In this document: positions 15,430-44,054 of the stretch, in pieces
Layout of the letters: each line of letters opens with the position of its first letter
Position numbering within the stretch: position 1 is the stretch's first letter
Assembly (NCBI RefSeq): GCF_035594125.1
Contig: NC_087171.1
Location: forward strand, 12,409,267-12,473,266
DNA: 64,000 bases
DNA from: Scylla paramamosain
Lineage: Eukaryota; Arthropoda; Malacostraca; Decapoda; Portunidae
Direction: 5' to 3'
Notes under the pieces: model-generated
What the model saw: the letters and a program-made list of their open reading frames with translations, nothing else
Database searches by the model: none
What the model was told of the DNA's origin: nothing
Program-made: the position numbers and the translations under genes

Positions 15430-16070
15430 TCTACTATGAGATTTAAGATTCTAAAATTATTCTTTGTCAAGGGAAGACTACTGAGACATGACCTAATTTA
15501 TTACTGGAAAATTTTTCATGGTCTTTTCCCCCTACCCCAAATTTTTTTTTTTCCTTGCCCACCTTATCCAGACACGAGAGGGCACCACCTGAAAATTGCC
15601 CACACACAGTCCAGTCTTAAAATACCCAAACACTATTTCAGTTTAAGATGAATATCAATTTGGAATGGTTTATCCAACTCTGCTGCATTTGTCACAACTT
15701 TGGCATTATTTAAATTAGCTTTGTCTTGTCACCTTGGAGATCTGCTATATGATTATTAGCAACTTATATCCATAACTCTGTCCTCATCCTCCTTACCATG
15801 TCTCACTGGATATTCATGTGTCTATCTCTCTTAGCTGCTATGATGCACTTTCCAGTCATTACATCTTAGTGCTTTACTTGCTTTGTACATTCTTAATAAC
15901 TTGGACTGGCGCATCAGCAATGTGTGGCTTCCGTGGACCCCCTCCAGGGTTGGTTGGGGTTTGGGAAGCCCACCAGGTAAGTCTTGTTTTGTTGGGGATT
16001 TGGAGACCTTGCAGGCTGTGGTGTCATAGTCTCTAATGCCCTGAAGGTCCTGGTAGCAGGCAGGTTATCT
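15430..16070 (+). pseudogene. C-terminal LINE fragment
   Basis: The frame includes FFVKGRLLRHDLIYYWKIFH (about 15463-15520), then TRGHHLKIAH, a PKHYFSLR block and, after a stop, IWNGLSNSAAF. This order (Arg-Gly-Asp-like helix, TRGH, FFS-R, WN-LP) is the C-terminus of Jockey/CR1-type reverse transcriptases. The same family is better preserved at 46255-46870. The tail up to about 16070 is probably its 3' UTR. Confidence 0.65.
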
Positions 16071-16089
16071 GGTTAGATTCCGGTAAGCT

Positions 16090-16510
16090 GTCCAGTCTTA
16101 TGGAGCAATACCATGGTGTGCATGAGCATCCTGAAGGCTAGACCAGAGGTCTGCTAATGATGACCTGTGGATGTGGAGTGATGCCAGTGAGTGGAGAGCA
16201 GTGCAGTGTGAGTGGTGGTGGAGGCAGTGTAGCAGCAGATGTTCTGGAGTGTCTGGCTGCATGGGGTACCAGGAGCAGTGAGCTGTGTCCGTCAGGCTTA
16301 GCCTGTGCATGTGGGCACTGAGGCGGCTGTCCTATACTGAGCCTGGTGACTGCAGTGTCTAGGACACGGCTGGGGGAGTGGGTCCACTAGTAGTGTCGTG
16401 TATCCTGTCTGGTGCGTCCAAGTGTCGTGTACTGCTCTGTCTACGAAGGGGATATGGGGTTGATATGGTAGAGGACAATGAAGTGGTTCCCTACGCTGTC
16501 GGAGGACCAA
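16090..16510 (-). pseudogene. C-terminal LINE fragment (RNase H-bearing family), minus strand
   Basis: Minus-strand translation gives HRLSLTDTAHCSWYPMQPDT then PEHLLLHCLHHHSH (16298-16180). This is a Cys/His-rich C-terminal motif found downstream of RNase H in some arthropod LINEs. A frameshifted VLDTAVTRLSIG block precedes it. It appears to come from the same family as the plus-strand fragment at 16846-17092, but in opposite orientation. Confidence 0.6.
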
Positions 16511-16845
16511 CAGGTAAGAATATCAGGTAAACAGAAAGTTGAGGTGGATGTACAGATCTAAGGGCCTCTTTCACAAAATCTACAGTAAGAAACTGTAAGA
16601 TTTTATTGTGGAATGCACAAACTATGAGAGGGAGAAACGAACTAGTGGCATCAGTGGTTGCTATAACAGACGAGGAGTGGAATGGAACAAATGATTTGGC
16701 CATATGCACAAAGTTTTCACTCACACTACGTATTTTCCAGGCCACAGGTGGTAAAAAAAAAAAGAAAGACGAAGTGCGAGGAAAACATTTGAAAGTTCCA
16801 GGAGGAGGCAGCCTATAAGCGATACGAAGCAAAATAGGCAACCAA

Positions 16846-17092
16846 AATAAGCGTCCTCTCCCACTCTGGTGTTCGCGGTAATGAGGTCGCCGACGCCACA
16901 GCCAAGATGGCCCTCTCCACCATAAACATAACACCGCTGCCTCTACCCCTCTCCACCGCCAAGCGCCTCATCTCACATGTCTGCCGCTCGGTTGATGCCC
17001 TGCACAGCACTTCCATGAGCCAGTACCAGTGTCGTGGTAAATCTCTCTCGGGTGACGCACACCGAAGTTTTGGATTCGACAACTGTGATTGA
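16846..17092 (+). pseudogene. LINE RNase H domain fragment
   Basis: The frame reads LSHSGVRGNEVADATAKMAL (16868-16914), the His-x-Gly-x-x-Gly-Asn-Glu-x-Ala-Asp motif that closes the RNase H active site. A downstream helix region and a stop follow near 17090. The fragment ends only about 150 bp before the XRCC1 start codon, so the XRCC1 5' flank and possibly part of its promoter are transposon-derived. Confidence 0.75.
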
Positions 17093-17242
17093 ACAGTCCC
17101 TTGTCTTAGATGTCGCCATCGCCCGTCTCCGCAGGTCACAACACTGCTCACTGCACTGCCTGCTTTCCTAATACTCGGGTTAGTGGGTGGCGCGTCTTGG
17201 GAGGAGACGACTCACTCACTTGGTAAACTTATCATCACCAAA

Positions 17243-34829
<17,587 letters not shown>

Positions 34830-34859
34830 GAGTAAGTAAAGGTTGGTATATCCATTTTG

Positions 34860-34865
34860 AATAAA
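34860..34865 (+). terminator. XRCC1: Candidate XRCC1 polyadenylation signal, proximal
   Basis: AATAAA lies 31 bp after the stop codon. A GU-rich element is not obvious directly after it. Confidence 0.4.
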
Positions 34866-35084
34866 AAGTACAAATATTCAGAAAATGTTGAAACTTATTT
34901 TAAAATGTATCTACATGAACCAGAGAAAATATTGTGTTCACTTCATGTGCATACCAGAGTATTTTTTTAAATATTTACTGTTCAGGTTCATGGTTATTGC
35001 CATTTACATGGCTTCTGCAGGCTAGAGCACATCAGTTCTATAATGTTATACAATACACTGCCAATACTGAATGGAAATATGAAT

Positions 35085-35090
35085 AATAAA
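35085..35090 (+). terminator. XRCC1: Candidate XRCC1 polyadenylation signal, distal
   Basis: AATAAA is followed at once by TGTGTTTTTT, a U/GU-rich downstream element, 255 bp after the stop. This is the better candidate for the 3' end. Confidence 0.55.
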
Positions 35091-35099
35091 TGTGTTTTT

Positions 35100-35800
35100 T
35101 TAGTTTTCAATGATAAGTTTGTCATATTGCTAATTTTTATACTTCATATTATTTCTAGATAAAAACTTGTGAAGTGTGAAACTTGTTAATGCCACCTAAT
35201 TGCTTGTTTCACCTTCATATTTTTATAGTATAATTGAATTTAGAACTTGTATATTCATATTTACTAAAATTATATTCAGTTTCTCAGAATTATGAATTTA
35301 GAAAAAGGAGAAATAAACTCAAATAAAATTAAATGTGAGGTTTGTCCACACAACATGTCTCCACAAAGTTCATCCTATTTAGAGCAGTCTCTAGACTAGG
35401 AATCCATTGGAGACTGGGATTTGTAGCCCAGATCAATTCTGTAAAGGATGTGAAGGTGGTATTCTTGTAGGCCACCTGTGGTTGGGAGATATACTTGGCT
35501 GGTGATGTCCAGTTTGTATATTTACTGAGTATTGCTCACTTATAATTCGCAGAAGCTTTTATGGACAACAGGAACTGACGTGTTACTCGCTGGGATGTTA
35601 TTAGTATTCTGTTTGAATCGAGATGGTGGCTTCCCTTATCTGTTTGAGTGTGATGACATGACCTCCATGGTATTTTGCTGTTGGTAGATTCTATATATTG
35701 CAACTAATTAATCAGGTATAAATACAAAATCACTTCACTCAAATTAATTATATTTTAAATTTTACCCAGCCTTGATTTTTTATTTTTTTAACATTTTGCC
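35100..35800. other. Spacer downstream of XRCC1
   Basis: AT-rich unique sequence with more AATAAA hexamers near 35312-35330. No gene or repeat is recognised. Confidence 0.6.

Positions 35801-35801
<1 letters not shown>

Positions 35802-35851
<50 letters not shown>
35802..35851. repeat. (CA)n microsatellite
   Basis: About 25 perfect CA units. Confidence 0.98.
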
Positions 35852-35853
<2 letters not shown>

Positions 35854-35989
35854 TATACACAATTGGCACACCTCATAACTAGAACTACCACACATTGAAA
35901 CACTTGTGTAGAGTAGAAAAGAGGCATACATGACCTGCATGACAGGAGCTTCAGAAAAATTAGAACTAACAGCTACTAAATTTTTATTA

Positions 35990-36450
35990 GTAGAGGATAT
36001 CTCTGTGCACATCATACAAAGAACAGCCCCAAGTTTGGGGCTGTTTTTATGTCAAGGATATTTTTGGAATAAAGTTCACTTTATACCACTGGAACCAATC
36101 TTTGATGAGGTTTGCATTATGACAGTGCACCATCTTGTTGCAAGATCTTGGCACTGGTAGCCACTAAACATATTGACTAACATATGATTCAGGATCTTCA
36201 GGTATACCTTAGTGTTTACTCTTGGACCTTTTGGAAGGAAAAAAGGACAGCTAAGTTACCAGAAGTGTACTCATACCATAAGGTAAAGAGAGTGCTTAAC
36301 AGTCACTACTGTAAGTGATGCATAAAGGGGACACCATATGTACTTTGATTTTCCTGCCATTACTAATTTAGAAAGTGGGCTTATAAGTATCTTCCAATCC
36401 ATCACATCCCACCTTTTTAATCATTGAAAATATTGCTTCTCTTTCATTGT
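35990..36450 (-). pseudogene. Tc1/mariner-superfamily transposase relic
   Basis: Minus-strand frames give VKHSLYLMVW near 36300, PKGPRVNTKVYLKILNHMLV (about 36230-36170), LQQDGA (about 36145) and, one frame over, CHNANLIKDWFQWYKVNF then a Lys/Asn-Ser-Pro block. This is the order VMVW, VN-YL, QQDxAPxH, NSPDLNP of DD34E transposases. Stops and at least one frameshift are present. The perfect 9-bp hairpin at 36023-36046 falls in the last block. Confidence 0.7.
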
Positions 36451-36647
36451 CTTGCAGTAAGGTTACATTACCTATATATATGACTCTTAATGGTACAAAA
36501 TACCATATTTCCAAGCAGTTTTGGTTTCTGTATATTTAGCTATTTGGCTTTAAGCCCATGATTCACATCCAGCTGCTTTTTAATAGCTCTGAAAGTGTGA
36601 TCATAAATTTTTGGGGTGTGCCTACCTCCATGTTTGTAGTAAGGGAC

Positions 36648-36650
<3 letters not shown>

Positions 36651-36692
<42 letters not shown>
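36651..36692. repeat. (GT)n microsatellite
   Basis: About 21 perfect GT units. Confidence 0.97.
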
Positions 36693-36696
<4 letters not shown>

Positions 36697-37344
36697 GTTA
36701 GCCTATAGCACCTGTAGGCAATATTTTTTGAGTAATGCCTGTTGCCCAGAAAAGCTCTGCAGCACACACAGTTGGAAATATATCTCATACAGCATGTAGA
36801 TGATCACTGGCCATTTGATGATAGAGAAAAAAAATTACCAGCTCCTGATGGGACTTAGACTTGTTCACCAGTTAGCCACAAATGAGTATACAATTGCAGA
36901 TTTTTCTAATGATCAAAATAAATACAGTGAAACCAATGTATGTTTTTAGATATCTGTATTTGTTATACCTTATTAGTAATACAACTTTCATTCAAATCAG
37001 GCAATTTCTTGAATCTGCATAAAAATCATTATACGAGAAATCAGATACAACATGCTTGGACACAAGCAAAGTATGGGAACAGTAAACGTGAGAGCAGTGA
37101 AGTCAAATTAAGTTTACAGATAATCAGCAGCTTATTTTAAATTTTCTTCCACTCCCTGTGAATCAATTATGACCACAATGTCCACACATTTTCATAATTC
37201 CAACAGCAATTTCCAGGTAACATTTAATCAAGTATGACTATTAGTAAAATATGCAATGAGAATAATGAGTACAACAGTTTGCCAGTTTAAAACAAGATTT
37301 AGGTGGCAAGAAATAAAACCTGAAAAAGAGCATTGAACAGTGTG

Positions 37345-37345
<1 letters not shown>

Positions 37346-37426
<81 letters not shown>

Positions 37427-37494
37427 CACCAACTTTAAGTGTAGTTATCTTGAAACTATCATTTGGCAGCTTCATCCTTCTGACTCTAGGCACG

Positions 37495-37554
<60 letters not shown>
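37346..37554. repeat. Two (TA)n microsatellites flanking a 72-bp unique segment
   Basis: TA tracts at 37346-37425 and 37497-37554. Confidence 0.97.
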
Positions 37555-37559
<5 letters not shown>

Positions 37560-38390
37560 AGACCTAGTGTGGGCATATGACAGACTTGGTGGAGTGTCCT
37601 CACAACAAAATACATCTTTCACTTCATTGGCTTTTCCCACCTTTATTTTCTCGAGAGAAGAGAGCTGAACTGAAATTGAATGATCTTTAATTTTGAAATC
37701 CTGCTAAAATAACAAGGGGGTGTGGCCTTAATTGCTGCGCTACAGTTCTGCTGTGAGAACTGAAGGACAGGCTTGGTCATGTGCCTCCAGGTGGGAAGCG
37801 AGCCAATCATTAGCTCTTGGTATTTATATCACAACCCAATGAAATCATGAGTTAAAAGAAAATATAATGGAATTTTTCTTTGTTTTGGTTTCCTTTTATC
37901 GCAATTTACACATTTTGGCAAGCTTTAAGTGAAGTACATCAAACTGAAATAACTGAAGGGTAGAATGATCAAGACACTCCCTCCACCTTGCTCTCCCACC
38001 AACTTTCAGTCTCTCTCCCTCTCCCTGCTTCACTGCAGGGATTGTCTGCTTGTTACATTATAATTTAAGTATGATTTTCATGTTTTCTTCCTTTCTAACC
38101 TATTTTTTGCCTATTATGTTAGATTTCCCAGTAAATGATATGTTTCCAATTGCATATTACTGAAAGTTAATGCAGAATGATGGATTGGGTGACTGTGAAC
38201 AAGCTGTGAAAACTGGTGAAACACATGATCGTTGTTGCTCCTTTCAAAATATTTTGAAATCTTATTAATGTAACTATATTAATAGAAAAGTACATATTTT
38301 AGGTTACAATTAGGAAAAAGAATTTCAAAGTTTCATTGGTGAATGAGATAGTTTGAAAGTTGCAAAACTCTGACTAGGTGTTTGTTTTTC
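37560..38390. other. Spacer without a recognised feature
   Basis: Unique sequence, no convincing frame or repeat. Confidence 0.55.
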
Positions 38391-38394
38391 ATTT

Positions 38395-39130
38395 TTGGTA
38401 CTAAACCAAGTCTATCATTGAGCTCTTCATTGAAGTCAAATCCAGCAGGTAGATAGGGAGCATGATCATGGTGTGGATGAAAATGCTCAATGCACTTTAA
38501 ACAGGCATGTTGTCATGATACAACAGTAATTCCTACTACAATGTCAGGTCACTTGTGAATATTCTACCTCAGATGCTTTAGAATACCAGCAAAATTTGGC
38601 ATTGACAGTCTGACTCCAGGAGATGAATCCACAAAGCACAAACCTACCAGTGTTGAAAATGAAAAATCGTCATGGTGCTCATAACTTGCCTTGCCTTGTT
38701 ACCAATGATGATTCTTGACATGGAAGTTGAATTATCTCTAAGATATTCACAGAAATCCTCATAGACTTCATCTCAGTTCTGCTCATGCACCAGGAGCTTG
38801 ATCATGAACTTGACAATGATTTGCAATTTCAAAATGAACATGAGAATTGCACAAGACACATATATGATGTCAAGAACTCCTTAGATTGTGATCAAATGAT
38901 CCTTCTGTGATGTTTTGTTCCTTTACAAATGCCACTCAAAGCACCTTGTCAAGCTCCCTGATACAATTCTATCAGTATGATGTATAATTTCAAAGATCTC
39001 CATTTCTTGAGTTTGACAAAGAATTTGATCCTTGTTCTCTGCTCAAGTTTGAGGTTCAGAGTGGTCACAAATGAACATGGCCACAAAAATCAGTATTGGT
39101 CCTGATGATATAACTGCTACTTGACATGCT
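38395..39130 (-). pseudogene. Heavily decayed mariner-like transposase
   Basis: Minus-strand fragments keep the order of mariner. They are a KFFVKLKK-like N-terminal block near 39020, a VNAKF...SKASEVEYSQ stretch near 38610 like the block before the second catalytic Asp, HDNMP near 38515, and TMIMLPIYLLDL near 38470. The sequence is riddled with stops, and terminal repeats were not found. Assignment is by motif order only. Confidence 0.45.
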
Positions 39131-40789
39131 GAGTCAGGAAACTTACTGCTTATTATGATTCTTAAGACAATGTCACATATTTACTTTTTAATACAAGTAC
39201 CTTTTATAAACCTTTGTTATTTAATTCTCTTGAGAAAAGAAACCATAATAAGATACTCCATTTGACCAGCTCAACCACTCTGTATGATTCATTCCTTCAG
39301 TATTTAATTAACACTTTCATTACTTTCACAACAAGCACTTTTCAGATAAATCAATGCTTGGAGGATGGCACTCACTAAAGAAACACCTTGTTTGAACTCG
39401 TGCATTGTAAACTGGCCAGGAAAAAAAAATGTATAATTCTCCTTATAATGATAAAACAAAAACACTGATGAAACATACACTAAAATATATTTCACAAATA
39501 TCATGTCTCAAGACAAAATTTTTTTTATTTAAAAAAAGGGCTGAATGAACTGATGCAAACTAGTATTGTACATGTATAAAAGGCTGTCACCACAGAAAAT
39601 AAAAATAAAAAAGTGATGAGGACTGAAGGAGAGGATGAGACAAGTGTATCATTCTAGTGATGAGAAGAAACAGACTGAGGTGGTAAGGGTTTATTGGGAG
39701 GATGGCAGAGAGTGACTGAATGAAAATAGGTAGAGATTTTAAGATACTTGGTAGGTAAGGTTTTTCAAGGTAGACCCCAAGAAAACGTGGAATTCAGTGA
39801 TCCAGAAGGGCCTCATCTAAGCCTGTAAAAAGACGCTGCAAGAATGTGCAATTGCTGCTAATAGATGAAGAAGGCTGACACATGTAACCATGTACAGAGC
39901 CTTTAAAATTTAAGAATATCAATTGTAATTTTAATTGCCATTGGAGTCTGTCAAAACAGTATTACACTGCTATCTTAAGTTAATTAAGAATGCAATGTGA
40001 TAATAGACAGAGAGGCTGAAATGTGACAAATCTTTCATTGGTCATGTAAATAATCCCATGATGCAGCAGTACATAGCATTACATCTGATGAATGAAAAAC
40101 CACTGAGGCAATACCATGCTTATGCTTTGCACAAGAAATCAGACTAACACTTGTATAACTTTTTTTTCCTTACTGCTGAAGAGAGTACACAAAGAAAGTA
40201 TTAGATATGAAGAAATGTTTGAATGTGCGTGTGCATGTAGATACCTTGTCTGCTACTCCATTCAGGGCTAATTTGGCCTGGTCTTACAGTCCACAGTTAA
40301 GAACACAGAGGTACACAACCTTACAGTCCACAACCAGCCTCAGAGGCACCCAGACAAGTTGAGAATTTGTCAAGAACATGGAGACACACAACCCTGATAA
40401 TCCCTAGATGAGACTACTCTGTCATTCAAACAGTTCAAAGCATGCCCCACAATTGGAATCACCAAAAGTTAGGTCAAGTTCAGTACTAGTTGCCACTCAC
40501 AGTGACCTAGCCACCTCTGAGATGCAAATGACCATTTAAAATGTGAATTACTGAGAATATAAGTACCTAATGAGTTAATATGAATTGGGTTATCATATAA
40601 TTTAAAATTTCCTTATATATTTAAAAGCTTTCCATTAAATATACTAACAGGAATACAGATGAACACTTAAAATGAGTTCTTAAGTTAGTGATTGCGACCA
40701 ATGTTACAGAAAATAATGAATGTGCTAGTTCTCAGGATATTTCCCATCTTTGCAGTAAAAAAAAAAATAAATAAATAAAATGAAAATAA

Positions 40790-40790
<1 letters not shown>
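39131..40790. other. Spacer without a recognised feature
   Basis: AT-rich unique sequence; short A/T-rich runs only. Confidence 0.55.

Positions 40791-40793
<3 letters not shown>

Positions 40794-40879
<86 letters not shown>
40794..40879. repeat. (TA)n microsatellite
   Basis: About 43 TA units preceded by A-rich AAAT repeats. Confidence 0.98.
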
Positions 40880-40883
<4 letters not shown>

Positions 40884-42153
40884 ACCGTAAAATAGTGCAT
40901 TCCACCCAAGCATAATTAAGTATGTATATCAATAAAACTTCTACACTATGTAAGTCTCCTACTGTATTAAAGCTGTAGCATGTTTTACTAGGTCCTGAAA
41001 TCCCTCACTTTCTCAATGCTAGTGAAAAATGTACCACTGCTATATGTACTTTCAGATAAACAAGTACAGCCTTTAGCTTTATGCCCTTCGAACAATATTG
41101 GTTCTACAGTTGTATACATTAATGTAAAGGAAACATTTATTGTAATTTACAAACTTTTATATATAAAAATATTCTATTGCAATTTCTGTAATTTACTGTT
41201 GATATAAAAGCAAAAATTATTATGCATTAAAATGCATCCCTTAACATTGGAAATAAGAGAGGTAAGGCTTATCTACTTTTAGACAAAATGTAGGGATTGA
41301 GAGCAGAAGACTGGGCAGTTTTTTTTTTTTTTCTTTTCTCTTCTTTCTAGAGCTGACAAATCAATGAATGAAGAGGAGAGACAGGGAGCAAGTTTCCTGC
41401 TCAAACCAAGCTCAGCATCTTCCAACTATTACCCATACTTGTATAGCAATGACATTCTAGAATATTATTCACATTCATCATTCTCTCATGACTGAACCTT
41501 TGGCTGCTTTCAATATGAGCATCTTCAACACCAGATACACATATGTACAGCTATGTATGTAACTGGATCACACCAAAGACTGCTAGTGTTTGCTTACCAT
41601 GGTAATCACAGTCTTTTTGTTCTTGTTTTTAAAGCAACACTGTGGGCCCAACCTGTCTATTTTGTTTTAGTGTAGCACATGTGGAGCCCTTGACTTCCTC
41701 CTCAGACACAGCTTCTGCATCACTCCCTTGAGTGGTGAGGAAAAGATCCCTCCAAATAAAGGAATCCTTGAGGGATACTTGTTCTTCCCCCTGATAGTGA
41801 AGCCTGTCAGTTTTTCCCAACACTGGAGCTGTGGATTAAGTTAGTTCTTAAATTAAGAAAAAATCCAAGAGGCAAAGAATGAAGTTTCATGCCCATTATA
41901 AGTAACTGTGGTGGATGGTAAAGAAAGTAACAATTACATTCAAGTTAAGAATTTCATATTACAGCTAATAAGAGAAAATATCTGAAAAATCATTATTCCA
42001 CCATCATAAAAGAACATAAATGTGTCATGAATCACTCTAATCTAGTTCGAGCCTGATAAATAAGAAACATTGTTTAATTCCATATCTAACCAATTCTAAG
42101 GTTTCCTTCACACTGGGATGTACTAAAAACATACCTGAACCATGAGGTACAGC
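40880..42153. other. Probable CHMP1 3' flank/UTR
   Basis: It holds minus-strand AATAAA (for example 41136-41141), but the true 3' end cannot be fixed. A 64-codon minus-strand frame at 41629-41823 is unremarkable. Confidence 0.4.
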
Positions 42154-42366
42154 TTAGTTTCTGAGTGCTGCCAAACGTCTAGTGAGCTGATCTTCTTGGT
42201 CTGTGGTGCGTTCACCAGTGGTGAGAGTGGCAGTGGGTATAGACTGTGCATTCACCTGGTCCATCACTTCTAAACCAGCTTCATCTGCAACTTGCTGAAT
42301 GAGAGAGTCCACAGCTTCTTTTGGAGTAGAAAGAGTAGTGGCAGCTCCCATGCTGTCTTCAAGCAC
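42154..42366 (-). CDS. CHMP1: CHMP1 exon 5 (C-terminus with MIM1)
   Basis: It encodes [20 protein letters not shown], then [12 protein letters not shown], an acidic/Thr-rich linker and [15 protein letters not shown], then TAA at 42154-42156. The acceptor is GTTCCAAG; phase 0 in. Confidence 0.96.
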   Translation of the reverse strand: MLEDSMGAATTLSTPKEAVDSLIQQVADEAGLEVMDQVNAQSIPTATLTTGERTTDQEDQLTRRLAALRN

Positions 42367-42653
42367 CTTGGAACAAAAAGAAAGACTTAATAAACTCTGC
42401 TATGTTTTCAGGAAACTAGACCAATGAGGCTTATCTCATTATTTTCCATGGAATGGTGGATATTTTTGCATTGTTTTCAGTAAATAAAGTTGAATTTCAA
42501 AATACTTTATTTTCCTGGAGTAACAAAACCAAGAGGGCTGGCCTTGGTCACCAAGTCACTTAGAGATTAAGCTATGAACTAATTAATATCTATGACCAGA
42601 TTTTGCAGCTTCAGTTTTAAGACTATGTAGTAAAAAAAAAAAAAAAATTAAGA

Positions 42654-42686
<33 letters not shown>

Positions 42687-44010
42687 TTTGCCTAAGCAGA
42701 ATAACAGCCTGTGACCTTAATCACCTCTCCGGTCCATAGTCCACCTCTCCATTCCCAGTCAGACTGAATCACCAACACCCTCAAGACTCATATGACAGCC
42801 ACACCAAGACCCCATCCAACACACTGACACAATACCAAACCTGGATACCAAGGCCTATGAATCGCCACCAACAGACACAGCTGTGACAACCACACATTGG
42901 AACAATGACCAACAGACTGCCCACTTGCTGTTAACCTGACTCCCTCCTCACATTTTCCATTGTTGTCAACTCCTAAATGTCTAACCACTTGAGCCATAAT
43001 TAACTCTAAACAATCTATTTACACCAAAGACTGACTTATCTGGTGTTACATACATCAATAATTTTGAAATCCCATAACTTGAACATAAAATATTTTGTTT
43101 GAGTAACTACATACATTTCTGCTACCACTGTTTCCTCATTTCTACATACAATGCCATTCACAAGTGCATTCAGACATCCTAAGTTAAGAATGCAAATCAG
43201 ACTCATTTCACATAAAATATTACAAAGATCAATCCCAAAAACATGAAAAATGACAGCAAAACCAGGAAGTGCTTGAAGACTAAGAAAGAGGCAACAAAAC
43301 TTAGGAATGACACATCACACATGTAATAGTATGAATGAATAGTGATTTAAGAACATTCAATTAATGAATTTTTTGGTCATGAAAACAGGGAGCATAACAA
43401 TAGTCAATTCTTTCCTACACACTGACTCATGTGGTGATTGATTTGGCAAAGACTAACAAGTAAAATAACAATTTTTAAATCTTGCTCATATGGGTGAGTA
43501 CTCTCTTACTCTTTATAGACTAAAGAAGTGACAAGTGAACCAAATGTAACATTTAGTAAAAGAATAATTGCCCAGCTCATTGATTTGTCAGTGCTTTATG
43601 AGGTACTTCTTATCAAGAATTATTATATAAAACTTTTAATTACTTACCGAAGTTCTCACATCAAGGTCTTCAAACTGTGTTTCAAATTTGTCCATAATTG
43701 CAGATACTTTCTGCAGGTCCATGGTGTTAAGAGCCTGGTCGAGAGCTTTAACTACAGAACCCATGTTCTTGGTGATTCCCTTCATGGCCAATGTGGACTG
43801 AACCCTGTTTGAAGTAAATAAATAAATGAAAAAGAAAATCATTGTACAAACTAACAAAATAACCACCTGCTAACCTCTGTGTGGCATGTAATCTTAGATG
43901 ACAAATGTTAAATTTTATGAGACAATTTAAGATTTTCTATGGTGGAATCTAGAGAGGATTGCTGACATATGGCTCCAAAAGAATATGAGAATATACTTGG
44001 GTATTTTACT

Positions 44011-44054
<44 letters not shown>

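Noticed and set aside
36023..36046. Perfect 9-bp hairpin AACAGCCCC/GGGGCTGTT followed by T's, like a terminator or histone stem-loop
   Set aside because: It lies in the NSPDLNP-type block of a decayed Tc1-like transposase, and this is a eukaryotic polymerase II setting; the fold is probably accidental.
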